Below are positions 1 through 11,473 of a DNA stretch of 64,000 nucleotides, piece by piece; the first letter of the stretch is position 1, and each line of letters begins with the position of its first letter. The translations under genes and the position numbers were made by a program. A model generated the notes under the pieces. That model saw only the letters and a list, made by a program, of their open reading frames with translations. It made no database searches and was not told the DNA's origin. The stretch comes from Nymphaea colorata (Eukaryota; Streptophyta; Magnoliopsida; Nymphaeales; Nymphaeaceae): positions 21,653,716 to 21,717,715 of the forward strand of contig NC_045144.1 in assembly GCF_008831285.2 (NCBI RefSeq), read 5' to 3'.

Positions 1-947
1 GTGGTGTTATCACCCTAAATTTTTCCAAAAAGGCTGTATCTCATTTTCACTAAAACGAAAGTCTCAATTATTTCATTTGGATTTAATTTTTGGACCCTAA
101 GTCCAACCCTAGACCCAAAACAAATTCACGATTATTCAATCCAAAAGGAATCTTTTGACCCATGTCCGAGTCCAAACGCAAGATTCAAATACAAAATCCA
201 ACACTTGGATCCAAATTAGATCTAAAAACCAAAGTATAGATTCAAATAAAAAATTTTAAACTCAAAATCCAAAGCTGAGATCAAAACAACAAAATTTGAT
301 GTCATCGAGCGCTACGCACGCATGCACAGACCTTGTGGCTGGAAGACCAGAGTATACATTGGGTGTTAAATATAAACAGCTTTAAGAAGGTCACTTATGC
401 AGCTGTTTATTGTCACTAATCACAATTTTATATTTAGTGTGCCATCAGGAAGCGCGTTCTAAATACAGTCTATGTCCTTGTTATTTCCCATCTTGACTAT
501 GATGTGCCATGTATTTAGCTGTTGAAGATATTTAAAACTTAAGCTGGCGTTAAATAGATATAATGCATCAGCAGTCATGCTAATCTAAAGTAAGAGGTGT
601 GGCTAAGCTCTGAAGCATCACCCAAAAGCCCAAAACACCGTTGCAGCAAGTTTGTAACGTAATTACTTCAAATCCGTTCCTGATCATAAGTTTAAAAACC
701 AGTCATTGCAGTTGGTTCGGCGGCTGCTGAAAAATTTTAGCTATTGTTTTTACCTTTTAAGCAACAGTTATCCTATATATATATATACAGCTTTGGCAAG
801 TAATGGGCCTAATGGCCCAGGATATTCACAGGATTACCTCTTCCTTCCTTACGATTGAAAAATTGTCGGCTAGGAAGGGACGTGTGCAGAAATCTAGGAT
901 TATCGGCGCATAGCTCTTTGCAATTCTCTATATAAGTTGGAGATCTC
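1..947. other. AT-rich intergenic DNA
   Basis: No supported gene. The first 300 bases are rich in short degenerate repeats of the type tccaaatccaaaa, as in old hAT-type MITE interiors. A short TA run lies near 774-787. Confidence 0.5.
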
Positions 948-1336
948 TAAGGATGTCAATGGATCATACTCAAATCAAATATGCCCTTATGTACTATATC
1001 TGCTTTTTGAGATATTTGCATATTAAGATTCAAGTTTGGATTCCTATACACGCAAAGAAAAGTGATATCCAAATCTGAAATTTAATTTAAAAATTTGAAT
1101 ATGAATTTTCAACCAAATCTAGGCAATTTTCAAAATGCAAGAAAATTGGATAAACAATATTTACTTAAAACTAAATCCAATCTGAATCTGATTGGATATT
1201 TATGTGTATCTGAATTCAAATCCGAATCTGATTGGATGTTACTTGTTAAATCTAAATTTAATATGATTTCTTAATCGAATATTAATTTTTTTCATAACCG
1301 AGTTTTGCATCGAAATTGGATATGTTGACATCCCTA
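948..1336. mobile_element. hAT-type MITE (TAGGGATGTCAA family)
   Basis: A 389-bp non-coding element with terminal inverted repeats: it begins TAAGGATGTCAATGGAT and ends TTGACATCCCTA. The 8 bases on either side (gagatctc and gatttctc) agree at six of eight positions, fitting a decayed 8-bp target-site duplication. The interior is built from degenerate AAATCCAAATCTGA-like words. The element at 37844-38270 has the same ends and a perfect duplication, which supports this call. Confidence 0.7.
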
Positions 1337-1734
1337 GATTTCTCTGGTCTGCACATATATTTATGAACTAGTTAATTCATAAATAATAAATATATTAATT
1401 AATTAATGCATATACGTTCATTAATCAATCCCCAATTAATGCATGACACTATATCCAACTGCATTGTTTAATTAATTATTTCTGTTGTATAAAGATATGT
1501 TAATAGTTTTTGCTGATTCATCTGGCTTACTTGATCTAATTTGTGGTTAATTTTGCAGCACTGTCTCCTATATTCCTTTCTGCTTGCCTCTTCGTGTATC
1601 TTTTGCTCATGCTGGTAACTGTTGTTCAAGCAAAAGTTAACATATTTATCATCTAAGACTGGTAAATAGGGTAATATTGGAATCAAATTTGTCATTTGAA
1701 AGTCCAAGGCCAAATTGAGTACTCATGTTCACTT
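1337..1734. other. AT-rich spacer
   Basis: Low-complexity attaat-rich DNA. A minus-strand ORF of 81 codons here has no recognisable domain, and I see no gene. Confidence 0.4.
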
Positions 1735-2400
1735 AAAGGGCCATTTGGCAGCAATGATACTCACGAGAGTGTTTCACGACTGTACTCCATACTTCGTGGC
1801 ATATTCAAGGGATACTCACAATATGTCATTCTTGATGTTTGGCAGCAGGGATACTCATGAAAGTGTTCCATGAATCTACTCTGGACTTCATGGCATGTTC
1901 ATGAGATAATCACAATATGTCCTTCTTGATGTCAAACAACCTCTAAGGGCTGTTTGACAATTCATAATAAGAACCCAATCTGAATCGAACTTTTAGATTC
2001 ACATATGAATCCAAATCCTGACTTGAAAACCAAACCAAAATTACATAGATACAACTTTCAAAATTTATGGACCTTGGATATAAAATATTTAAAATGAAAT
2101 TCGTTCTAAATCTGAATGTGATCAGATAAACTTAAATTCAAATCTGATAGATGCCATTCCTTAAATTTGAATTTGATCAGATTTTCTAGTTAAATGTCAT
2201 TTTTTTCACATTTGGGTCAGATATGTGATCTAAATTGGAAAAATATATAATCTCTCATGCAGTCCAACACGAGAACGGATACATGAACAACCCCACCTCA
2301 TTAATGATGTTACAGTGCAAGTGGACTAGGTACATCATCTGCGAGGTAGAATACGTCATCTTTGTCAAAACTTTGAAACTATAATTTGCCCCCCTCACAA
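1735..2400 (+). repeat. Dispersed repeat, copy 1 (inverted partner at 42750-43310)
   Basis: About 660 bp that recur in reverse complement at 42750-43310. The parts shared are the stretch before gggctgtttgacaattc, the AAATCTGAAT-rich middle, and the end around ctcattaatgatgttaca. Copy 1 also has an internal tandem duplication of about 100 bp (about 1739-1836 and 1840-1945, each with a ggcagcaatgatactca-like start). GGGCCATTTGGCA-type ends suggest a non-autonomous DNA transposon, but I could not fix termini or a target-site duplication. Confidence 0.65.
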
Positions 2401-3187
2401 TGTGGGATTATCAATTAATGAACCACAAAGTGAGGAGCAATGAAAATATTCTGATGTAAAAAAAATTTAGAGGTATTTTGGGCTCCGTTTGATGCACAAG
2501 AAAAACACTGCACAGGATAGATTTTTTTTCAAGTTTGTACGGTTTACCCTGCAACTTCTGAAGATATTTTACCACGCATTTCTCTTTAAAATGGGGAAAA
2601 ATTCCCACACAAAAAAGTGTGACCTCTTTAAGTCCGACTTTTCTCCACGAAAAAAACTCCCTGCCGTACAATGGTAATTTTACTGTACATTTTTCTTCAT
2701 GTGCAAGGCCTTAGACATGAATGCTAGTGTCCACATACTCGAACAAAAAAAAGACTTCACCACTTTGGTACACTCATTAATTAATTTTTTAAAACAATTA
2801 CAAGTTCATTAATTTTGTAAACTACATCCCTCTGTTAATGATTTCTATTTGAAAGGGACAATTTGTTAGAAAATTAAGAGCTTCTTTTTAGGTTTTCAAA
2901 GTCGGGAGTTCTCTCTTATTAGTCCATTAGTTTGCTAGATGTTGTTTTTGCAACTTTTAGTTGATTTTACTTTTAAAGAACTTCCTCTTCCTCAAGAAAA
3001 TTTACTTCATTACCTGTAACAGCTAGTTGGGGTTAATTTTCATAAATGCACATAATTCTTTTCTTATGCATGCTCCTTGAATAAGTCAAAACCTGGCGGT
3101 AATCAATTCACTGCAGACAGTCCAGGCCATCAATAAGGGCTTGTCACTTGCCGTACATGCAAAAAAAATGGGACCAATTATTGGCCA

Positions 3188-3188
<1 letters not shown>
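2401..3188. other. Intergenic DNA without a recognised gene
   Basis: Two overlapping ORFs on opposite strands (about 2411-2677) share no known domain and look like chance. A gcatgctccttgaataagtcaa-like segment near 3066-3165 resembles sequence near 4045-4130, so this is an old dispersed repeat. Confidence 0.4.
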
Positions 3189-3189
<1 letters not shown>

Positions 3190-3240
<51 letters not shown>

Positions 3241-3268
3241 CGATATATATATATATATATATATATAG
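3190..3268. repeat. Compound microsatellite (CT)n(AT)n
   Basis: An uninterrupted CT run (about 3190-3238) is followed by an AT run (about 3243-3268). It accounts for the arginine/glutamate and isoleucine/tyrosine runs in the minus-strand ORF that crosses it. Confidence 0.97.
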
Positions 3269-4349
3269 TAGCGTACCAAACTTAATAGGAATCTTTTGAG
3301 CAATCGAATCTAAATAGATCAGACAGTGAATATTAATTAAATTGAAAATATAGAAGATAGTGGGAGCCGGCAAGGGCCTTTGGCTCCCTCAAAATTTCAA
3401 AAAAAAATTCTTTTGCATGTAAGTTTAAAAAAAATTATTTTGCCTATATAAAAAATTTGAAAAATTATATTTAGGTATTTGTTAAAATTTTGAAAGCATA
3501 GTTCGGCCCTCATAAGACATTCTTTTTGGTTCACCCTCCATATAAGTACCTGAAATAATTTATATCAGGCATTACATAATATCATCTTAAACTAAGTAAC
3601 CATAACAAACTTTTTTAGATGCTAAACGCGTCACAACAACTCTCCGGTGCTGTCATTCTTCAGCAAAACACCTGTTCCCTCTCCAGCCGAGTAAGAAACA
3701 CCTGTTCCCTCTCCAGCCGACTAACTTATTTTTTAAGCTGATTCGCTGTCATTATTCACCTCAAATTTTTTAGTTGTGTAATCTATTTTTTAGATTTGAG
3801 TTTAGTTTGGCTCTTCCTGGACGTTGGACCGTTTAGCACACCCCTATATCTTGCCTTTCCATGGTAGGTGATGGTCCGGCCAGCAACCGTGAGTACTTCA
3901 CATTAGTCTTTAATTTTTTTATTAAATAACACATTTAAATTATCACCACCATTAACAAGGGTAATTTGGGCAAGGTTTAACATATTTTAATTTGTACCTA
4001 TGTAAAACTTGGATTTGAACATTTTTATAACTACACGGCTTTTCGTTTGCATGCACCTTGACTAAGTCAAGCTCTACCCGTAATAAATTAAATGCTTGAC
4101 AGTCCATCAATCAGGGCTTATCTCTTGCAGTAAATGCCTGATAACTCATTTGGAGTAGAGAAACGAAACCCCCCAAAAAAGGGCTCATCTCTTGCGGTAA
4201 ATGCCTGGGCACTTGCAGTAGAAAAAGAAACCTCCAAAAAATTTTAACCATACATATGGGCTTCGCGCATGGGAACAATTATTGACTCTCTCTCTTTAAC
4301 TTTGTCTGAGAGAAATGGAATGTGTTACTACTTCACAGTTCACTCCATT
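3269..4349. other. Intergenic repeat-derived DNA
   Basis: No gene seen. A 30-bp unit is duplicated at about 3667-3696 and 3697-3726 (core cacctgttccctctccagcc). The words gcttatctcttgcagtaaatg near 4116 and gctcatctcttgcggtaaatg near 4182 are a second local duplication and belong to the family also seen near 20960 and 42420. Confidence 0.5.
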
Positions 4350-6118
4350 TGGAGGGGCACCAACTTTACCTTCAAGCCTGCTATTGGGGTGGTGGGGGGA
4401 TTTTTAATTCCTTGGCGTAGGGGCATCCTAGTGGAGGTATTGGATATTGGGTCCTTCTCTATATCTCTCTGAGCTCAGTTGTATTCAAGCATACATTGGT
4501 GGTTTTCTCATTCATTTATGGGCCAGCAAAATCAACCAACCGATATTTATTATGAGCCGATCTGTCCTGCTTTTTGGCATCCTCAGAACCTCCCCACATC
4601 CTTGCAGGGGACTTTAATTGTCTCCTTCATACTAGCGAGTCATGCTAACTAGTCAACATGAACCCCTCTAGTCAATTGACATCATTCCAGCACTTTGTGC
4701 AACAGGATGGCCTCTGCGCACTCTCACATTTTGGTGAGGCATACACATGGTCTAACAAAAGGCAGCTCCCTTGCTTGCGAATTCTTGACCAAGTTCTCGT
4801 CATCATCTCCTTGGAACATTCTAGTGTCTTCTCATGTTTGTTCTATTTCAAACCTTGAAGCCATCGTTCAGTCTTGCAGCTCTAGTTTTCTTAGAGCAAG
4901 ACCTTTCAGTTATGAGTGTTGGTGGAACACCATGCCCCATTCTTTCAGTTCAAAGATATCGTCAAGAATAGTTGGTAGAGGGTCCTTCCTTTAACTCCAT
5001 TCTTGCATGTAAGAATCGCCATTAATGTTTGCAGAAAACTCAAAAGACTTACATCTGATATGAGGTTGTGGTTGCTTGAATATAAAGTGGCTAAATTTAA
5101 TAGCATTAAGTCTTGGGAGCATGAACTGCCGCATCTGTCCAATGTTACATTTCTGGCTTCTTCAATTGAGCCATCACAGATTAGAAATAGAATCAATGAG
5201 CTTGCCAGCTTAATTACAGAATGGAGATCTCGTGATGAGGTTCGATGGAGGCAAAGATGGCGTGTTTCTTGGTTAGCATTAGGCAATGTCAACGATTCTT
5301 TCTTTCATTAGTATGCCTTTGAAAGATATCATGCTTATCCTATTACTTACGTAACTTATCTACAACAGGAGCTAGTGGAGGCTGCAACCAATTTTTTTAT
5401 GCAACTATATGCACAACAAGATTCAAAAATGTGAATTCTTGGTCAATCTGGCTTTCATACTCTACCTTCCTCTCAATCTCAAGCAATGCAAATTCCTTTT
5501 GCTCACGCGAAAATTCTTTCAGCTATTAGTGCTATGTCCAAGCTCAAGGCACCAAGACGAAACAGTTTTCCTCATGACTTCTTTAAATGACACTGGGATA
5601 TATGCAATAATTTTACAGAATTTCATCGAAATGCATCACTTTTAGACATGCACATGTACTTAATCACACTTAGTCCAAGCAAGGATGAGATAACCATATT
5701 TCAAACTATTGTCTAATCTCTATAATGGAGGCTTTAAGAAGGATTATTGCTAAGGTAATTGATGCAAGAACTAGACCCCTTCTCCCTCAATTAATTTTGC
5801 ATGATCAGTTTGCATTTATACCAAAGAGAGACATTCATGGTGCTTTTATTATGGTCTCCAAGACTATACACTCTATGAATAAGTCAAAGTGCCCTTTTTT
5901 CATGCTCAAGATGGACTTAAGGAAGACTTTTGGTTGCTTAATGTGAGTTCACTTGCTGCAAGTGTTAGAGTATATGAATTTTGGTAGACAATATATCTTT
6001 TGGATCAAAGAGTTTCTTACTAAATCAGAGGTTTCTCTCGTTGTCGATGGACGTCGAGGGCCCTCCTTGATACCACAACGAGGAGTTCGGCAAGGTTGCC
6101 CCTTATCCCCTACCTTGT
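4350..6118 (+). pseudogene. LINE (non-LTR retrotransposon) ORF2 remnant: endonuclease plus reverse transcriptase
   Basis: The translated fragments fall in the order of a plant L1-type ORF2, which nicks DNA and reverse-transcribes its own RNA. Near 4386 is an endonuclease-like GGFLIPWRRG. Near 4680-4800 is FQHFVQQDGL...AYTWSNKR followed by a decayed RLDRVLV-like end. Near 5250-5312 is a linker RWRQRWRVSWLALG..FFH. At 5725-6115 is the RT: HDQFAFIPKRDIHGAF, then LKMDLRKTFG where the active-site lineage motif is normally LDxxKAFD, then RGVRQGCPLSP. The RT stops just before the YxDD region, where unrelated sequence starts at about 6119. Several stops and frame changes separate the parts, so it is dead. 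Family assignment is firm; the left limit is approximate. Confidence 0.85.
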
Positions 6119-6227
6119 ACAACAAAAAAAAATTCTGCTACTGTTCAGTACAATATCATGACCGCAGACCATACAATACAATTACATATACTGTAGGGGC
6201 ATGGCCGATTTTAATACCAATTAGAAC

Positions 6228-6539
6228 TGAAGAATGGTAGACATGTTATATGTATAAGAAGGTCAATATACACAAGTTCTACAGCTTAATTGCACTGAGA
6301 ATCTGAGCCCAAGTTAGAAGCCAGAAATTTCCTGCAGCACAAAACCGTGGAAAGAGTCAGCGGATGCTAATACATATGTAAATAAGAAAATTGGACTGTA
6401 AGAGATGAGTAATAAGAAAATAAATGTCTTTTGTGGGTTTGTGTGGGAAATGTGCACACAAGCCCACTTGTACCTCCCACCACTTGGGTATAGGCAGGAG
6501 GGTTGGCTAGGTATGATTGGGTTAGTCTAACACCCAACA
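6228..6539 (-). repeat. LTR-like repeat, minus-strand copy (partner at 11197-11473)
   Basis: Read on the minus strand, it begins TGTTGGGTGTTAGAC and ends CCATTCTTCA, followed after eight bases by TGGTATTAAAAT, a weak match to the initiator-Met tRNA primer-binding site. About 300 bp are closely similar (roughly 85-90% by eye) to 11197-11473 in the opposite orientation. Similarity stops just past the primer-like site in both, as expected for LTR-derived copies with different neighbours. It abuts the truncated LINE, so it probably inserted there or marks a rearrangement. Confidence 0.6.
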
Positions 6540-7398
6540 TCACCAAGCTCGCCCTAAGCACCAATCGGTTGCTGAAAGCTTTGTTAAAATGAAAATAAAA
6601 AGTTAAATGTCTTTTCCCACTGATGGGTGGTCAAAAACTAGCTAGACAAACATACATTATCTATCTATCTAGCACATACATTCCTTGTTAATTCTTATTT
6701 TCCATCCCTTCCTTTTGTTTTCATTTGCTCCTGTTTTCATGCGATTTGTATTTCCATGGGATCAACAGGAATTCTAATCACTACATCAAAGTGGTATTAG
6801 AGATTGAGTTTCTCCTTTTCACAAAGAGTAGTTGACAAATGTAAGGGGCGATCCACAAAATGCAAGGGAAGAGAAAGACAAACAATAAGAAAAGAAATTA
6901 AGTGAGGATGCTACGCTATCTTAGAGATCGTCACCATATATGATCACAAGAAAACAGCTATCACTTTGAGAAAGATTTGGCAGTATTGAGAAAATGCCTT
7001 CATATTCTTGAGCAAAACAAAGAAACAAATCACAGAAGCAACACACATTTCAAAGGATGAACCACCATTGAACCATAACTAATGTGTTCAGAACTCGACA
7101 ACTAGTGTTTCACCCATGCTGGAACCCAGCTTCCTCATGATCCCACCATGCTACGATCAGCAGCAATGCTGGCTACCTGTTTTCAGCTGCAGGAAACCTC
7201 CAAGTTAGCATTCACACTGCGTAGCCATCTCCTACCTTTGCCACTCGATTCATCACCCACACAGGAGCTACACTGCCAACAAGATGACCATACTCTTAAC
7301 CAGCCACTAGCGCTCTTGGGGCTTTCTTCTTCCCAATTGATTCTCCTCGTAGATGGTTCAGATCTCCCACATCTCTGTAAGCCTACCACTGCATCCAA
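6540..7398. other. Repeat-derived DNA, no gene
   Basis: A TGGTATTAGAG word at about 6793 resembles a Met-tRNA primer-binding site, so an LTR may end just before it, but no second LTR was found. Opposing ORFs at 7148-7467 have no recognisable domain. Confidence 0.4.
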
Positions 7399-7621
7399 CT
7401 GTAGCTTTGGCAAGTGATGTGGTTGAAAACCGAAGTATGTTTCGTTCTCTAGTCTTCCTTTTACCAAATATGTTTGTCGTCTAATATTAGTTTACTCCTT
7501 TCTATCATTGTTTATTCCTATATTTGGTAGAGGAGGTGAGAGATAGACAAGGGAAGCTAAAGGAAGACTAGAGAACGAAACAAACTTTGTTCTTCGACCG
7601 CATCACTTGCCAGAGCTACAG
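7399..7621. repeat. Inverted repeat with 67-bp arms
   Basis: Arm 7399-7465 and arm 7555-7621 are reverse complements at 57 of 67 positions by my count, sharing for example cgttctctagtcttcctt against aaggaagactagagaacg. The spacer is 89 bp. A transcript would fold into a long imperfect hairpin. It may be a decayed MITE pair, or a hairpin locus of the microRNA or siRNA type; the sequence alone does not decide. Confidence 0.75.
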
Positions 7622-7984
7622 AGAGCATCAAAAGAAAGGCAAGAAAGACGACGGAGAAGGAAGCTCTATTCATTGTGAATACCGACTGCCGGAGGAGGAC
7701 TCGATGGGTGCGGAATGGCATCCTTGGATGATCTACTTATAGGGATGGCATGAGACTTCGACTGTGGTTGAGTTAATCCATGCCTGATTCCTAGTCAAGC
7801 CACCATGTTTTTGTTTAGTTTGTGGCTGTAATTCAATCTCATTCTTCAATTCATTTTGAGCCTTTCATACGCTATCCCAATGTACGGTGGTGCATTCACT
7901 CATTCAATAGGAATGTTTGATAAGTATTATATCCTCTAATAGAACACCATCCCAATTCGTATTGTTATTTCCTCTCTCTCTCTA
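7622..7984. other. Intergenic DNA
   Basis: Nothing recognisable apart from a CT run just before 7984. Confidence 0.35.
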
Positions 7985-8352
7985 TGAGTTTTTGGATCGG
8001 CCATATTTGAATGGATATATCTTTAATCGTGTTCATTTTTTGGATATTCACATTAGAAATTTGGTTTTTATAATGACATCTTAATCCATATCCGAATTTT
8101 GAATTGAATCTGATCGTTCTTTAAAATGCAAGAGTATTAGATGCTGAATATTTATTTGAAACTAAATCTGATCTAAATCAAATAGGATATTACGTATATT
8201 AGAATCCTAATCTGAACCGATGTCATCTTTTAAATTTGAATCTGGCCATATTTCTTAATTGGATATTAAGTTTTTTTTCATTTATAATTTTTCTAGAACA
8301 GATTAGTTGGCCATTGAACCCAAAGAATGAGATAGTGACATCCCTTATATAT
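7985..8352. mobile_element. Degraded hAT-type MITE (same family as 948 and 37844)
   Basis: The interior has the AATCCGAA/AAATCTGATC-like words of this family, and the right end reads GTGACATCCCTTA, close to the TTGACATCCCTA terminus. The left terminus and target-site duplication are not recognisable. Confidence 0.45.
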
Positions 8353-9360
8353 ATTGATAAAGCAATTAAATCAAAATATAAAACCGAAAAGATTGTCTGC
8401 AACAAGAATCGGACTCCGATTGCCCTTATTCCTAAGAAGGAAGGGATTTTATGACCCTTCTTTAACCTACACCCTTTAATGAGAGGGTGAGAAATGGCGA
8501 CCACCAGCGACGGAGAGCATTATTTTCCCTCTGTCTCTGTCTCTCTCTCTTTTTCTTGATAGCGACCACCCATCTCCCTTCACGTGGACAAGACCCCACC
8601 ATCGTTGGCCTTCCCCATGGCGGTCTGTCTTCCCCTCTCAGGTCTCTCTCTAAAACGCATACACACACTCTCTCTCTCTTATTATAATGGAAAGTTGAAA
8701 TACAAACATTGAAAAAAAGTGAATGGATATTATAATGAAAAAAAGTTGACCATTCCGGCCAGAAAATATCACGAGAACCTTAAATACCGTTAAGTTATTT
8801 CTTCAATCGTGTCATCAAAGGTGTGAGCACCTACATTGTTGTTGCGAGCAAGATGCTCACTCTCTCTTATCACTGTTTGTTAGTGAAGGCTCACCCTTTC
8901 TTCTATGTTAACACCAAATATTGTGCAAGAAAGCAAGTGCCAAATATACACCGCAAGCTGTAAATGTAAAAGATAAAAGAGTCGAGATCCAACGTTCTTT
9001 ATATATCCAATTTTTATATGTACATGTGAAAGTATATCCAAGATGACAACTTTCATATCAAATAAACATCTTTTTATATGTACAGGCCAAAAAGAGTCTA
9101 GCGGGCATACATCTTTTTTCCCTTAAAATTATATCCAAAGTGAAAAGTTGGACTTGTTGTATGCACTGGGTTTTACCTTGGTTTGAGTGATAAAATATTT
9201 GGAAGAAACATTGGTTAAAAATCCGTGGGATCCTAATTATTTCCTCCCTTTCCTATACTTTTCAAAAATGAATATTGCTCGGGGGTAGTCTGTCTTTCTA
9301 TTTAGCCATTTCTACTAGGTGCAGAATGAACAAATACTGTTCTGTTCTGGATAGATAATG
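8353..9360. other. Intergenic DNA without a recognised gene
   Basis: Two ORFs near 8462-8687 lie on opposite strands over a CT-rich stretch and are not credible genes. A similar stretch (caagaccccaccatcgttgg) reappears in altered form near 35110-35180, so this is probably an old repeat. Confidence 0.4.
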
Positions 9361-10222
9361 TATGTTTGTCATAGTGAATTTTTGGTCACCCATTAGTGCG
9401 AAAAGACATTTAACTTTTCATTTTCATTTTAACAAAGCTTTGAGCAATCAATTGGTGCGCAAGCTGGGTCATTACGGTGATGGGCAATCCGAGCGAACCA
9501 TTAAGACTTTTGAGGATACATTAAGAGCTTGTGTTTTGCAATGGAAGGGTGAATGAGATAAACATGTGAAGTTGGACGAATTTGCCTACAGCTATCATTC
9601 TAGCATTGTAATGGCTCCGTTTGATCTCTCTTTAGTCGACCTTGCATATCACCATCATGTTAGGATTGAGATAAGAGACAACAAGATTGAGGATTCTTTA
9701 GTAATCCAACACTACACTGACCAAGTCAATATGATTAGAAAGAAACTTTTGGCTGCTCGTAGTGACAAAAGAGTTATGCATACCAACAACGAAGAGAACT
9801 AGCTTTTGAAGCAGGAGATCAAGTATTTGTCAAGATATCACCTACCAAAATGTTTTTTAATTCGGAAATAAAGAAAAATTGAGCCCAAGATACATTGGTC
9901 AGTACGAGATTTTAGAGAAAGTTGGAGAGGTTGTTTATTGAATTGCACTTCCAAAGCAATATAGCCATGTTCATTCAATATTTCACTTGTCGATGCTAGG
10001 AAATATGTACTTGATCCCTCACATGTGATAGACTACGAAGAAGTTAATTTGCAAGAAGACATGACAACAGAAGAAAAACCCGCTTCAGATCGTAAACCGA
10101 AAAGAACATGTGTTGCGAAAAAAGACAATCCCACTAGTTCAAGTGGAATGACAACATCATGGTATAAAAAAAATGTAACAACCAAAAGAAGACATGAGAA
10201 AAGTTACCCTCAACTGTTTCAA
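9361..10222 (+). pseudogene. Ty3/gypsy pol remnant: integrase C-terminal half and chromovirus-like tail
   Basis: The translated pieces match the end of a plant Ty3/gypsy polyprotein, whose integrase joins element DNA to the chromosome. In order: GDGQSERTIKTFEDTLRACV (the E is the third catalytic acid of the integrase triad), DEFAYSYHSS..MAPFDL, the linker KKLLAARSDKR, FEAGDQVFVKISPTK, and DPSHVIDYEEVNLQEDMTTE with a final KSYPQLF. The stop at 9554-9556 and frame breaks between 9800 and 10025 inactivate it. The first two catalytic residues are not recognisable. Order and spacing suggest a Tekay/Del-like chromovirus. A 3' LTR start follows at about 10258. Confidence 0.9.
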
Positions 10223-10244
10223 TAAGTTAAACTCAAATTTCTTT

Positions 10245-10600
10245 TTAGGAAGAAGGATGTAAAGCACACGATTTCTCTTCTTTTCTTTAATAACTCAACA
10301 GTTAAATTGGGGAAGAGTTATAAATGATAGATTAATTGATTTCTAAGAACATCTCAAAAGGTCAACTTCATTATAAAAGAAATATTTATGGAAAGAAAGG
10401 AATGTGTTAGTAACTGAAAGGAGTAAATGGAAAGAGGTGGAAAACGGAAACAAGTCATTCCCTTCTTGTGAGAAACGGAAACAAGATTCGTATGACAAGC
10501 TGGGTGGCCTTGTAGAGGGATTATTCAACCCCATTTTACAGAAAATGACCATTCCTTTTACTGCAGAGGAAAATGTCAAGCAAAAGAGAAATTGAGAGAG
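10245..10600 (+). repeat. Probable polypurine tract and start of the gypsy 3' LTR
   Basis: Shortly after the pol remnant, a purine-rich aggaagaagga is followed by TGTAAAGCACACGATTT from about 10258. This resembles the TGTAACGCCC-type LTR starts of Tekay-like elements. The right end of the LTR was not found, and a GA microsatellite lies at about 10596-10612. Confidence 0.5.
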
Positions 10601-11196
10601 AGAGAGAGAGAGGGGGGAGAAAGTGAGAGAAAGGTCCCCATTTCTACTCTCTTCTTGGAGAAGATTAAGGAAAGAGGCTGCGGGAGAGAAACAAGAAGGC
10701 GGTTGACGGATTATGATTTTACAGATATGAGGTTTTTCAGTTATGAATGTATCATGAAGCTTATGTATTTTTTATTTCTTATAAATACATATACACGTGG
10801 ATCTATGTATTTATACACCTAGAGATGAATCCATGCTTGAGGCGTCGTATGATTGAGATGATCTAGGTGTTGTTAGTTCTAAATACCTCTGGTTAAAGCA
10901 TGGTAGATATAGTAATGAAGTGTAACGCATGTTCCTAGTTGAGTTTTGAAATCCTCAGGCTTGTGATGGACGGACATTGGCAATCTGAACACTGTGTTGG
11001 GTTTGGGCTTGGTGGTTATTTTAGTTGTTTGGGTCTAAATGTTTTATTTTTAATACAGTGTATTTGATTTGGTTTTAGTAATAACTCAATATTACTTTCG
11101 CTATTATAAAAAGAAAATTAGTGTCAAAAACTTGAATCGTGACAAATAGCCAGTCTGACCTGCTTAGCCAACAAACACTCCTGCCTACACAAGTGG
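10601..11196. other. Intergenic or LTR-derived DNA
   Basis: No gene. It may still be the 3' LTR of the gypsy remnant. An ORF starting at 10592 is driven by the GA run. Confidence 0.35.
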
Positions 11197-11473
11197 TGTT
11201 GTCGAGTGTCAGACCAACCCAGTCCTTCCCAAGTGGTGGGAGGTACATGTGAGCTCGTGTTCCCACACAAACCCACAAAAGGTATTTATTTGCATATTAC
11301 TAATGTCTTACAGCCCAATTTTCTTTTTTACATAGGTATTAGCATCCGCTGACTCTTTCCACGGTTTTGCACTGCCAGAAATTTCTGACTTCGACCTTGG
11401 GCTCAGTGTAATTAAGCCGTAGAACTTGTGTATATTGACCTTCTTATACATATACCATGTCTACCATTCTTCA
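11197..11473 (+). repeat. LTR-like repeat, plus-strand copy (partner at 6228-6539)
   Basis: It begins TGTTGTCGAGTGTCAGACC and ends CCATTCTTCA, followed after eight bases by TGGTATTAAAATGG, a weak primer-binding-site match. It pairs with 6228-6539 as a long inverted repeat, and both include tcagcggatgctaatac in one orientation or the other. I treat both as independent LTR-derived copies rather than ends of one element, because similarity stops just past the primer-like site. Confidence 0.6.

Noticed and set aside
3086-3373. 95-codon minus-strand ORF with a run of Arg-Glu and Ile-Tyr
   Set aside because: It is the translation of the CT/AT microsatellite at 3190-3268.
8487-8687. ORF with a signal-peptide-like hydrophobic start
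   Set aside because: The hydrophobic run is the translation of a CT-rich tract (Leu/Ser/Phe codons), and a minus ORF covers the same bases.
6228-11473. Reading the inverted pair as terminal repeats of one 5.2-kb DNA transposon
   Set aside because: Each arm looks like an LTR with a primer-like site on its outer side, and the DNA between is an unrelated gypsy remnant and hairpin; no target-site duplication was found.
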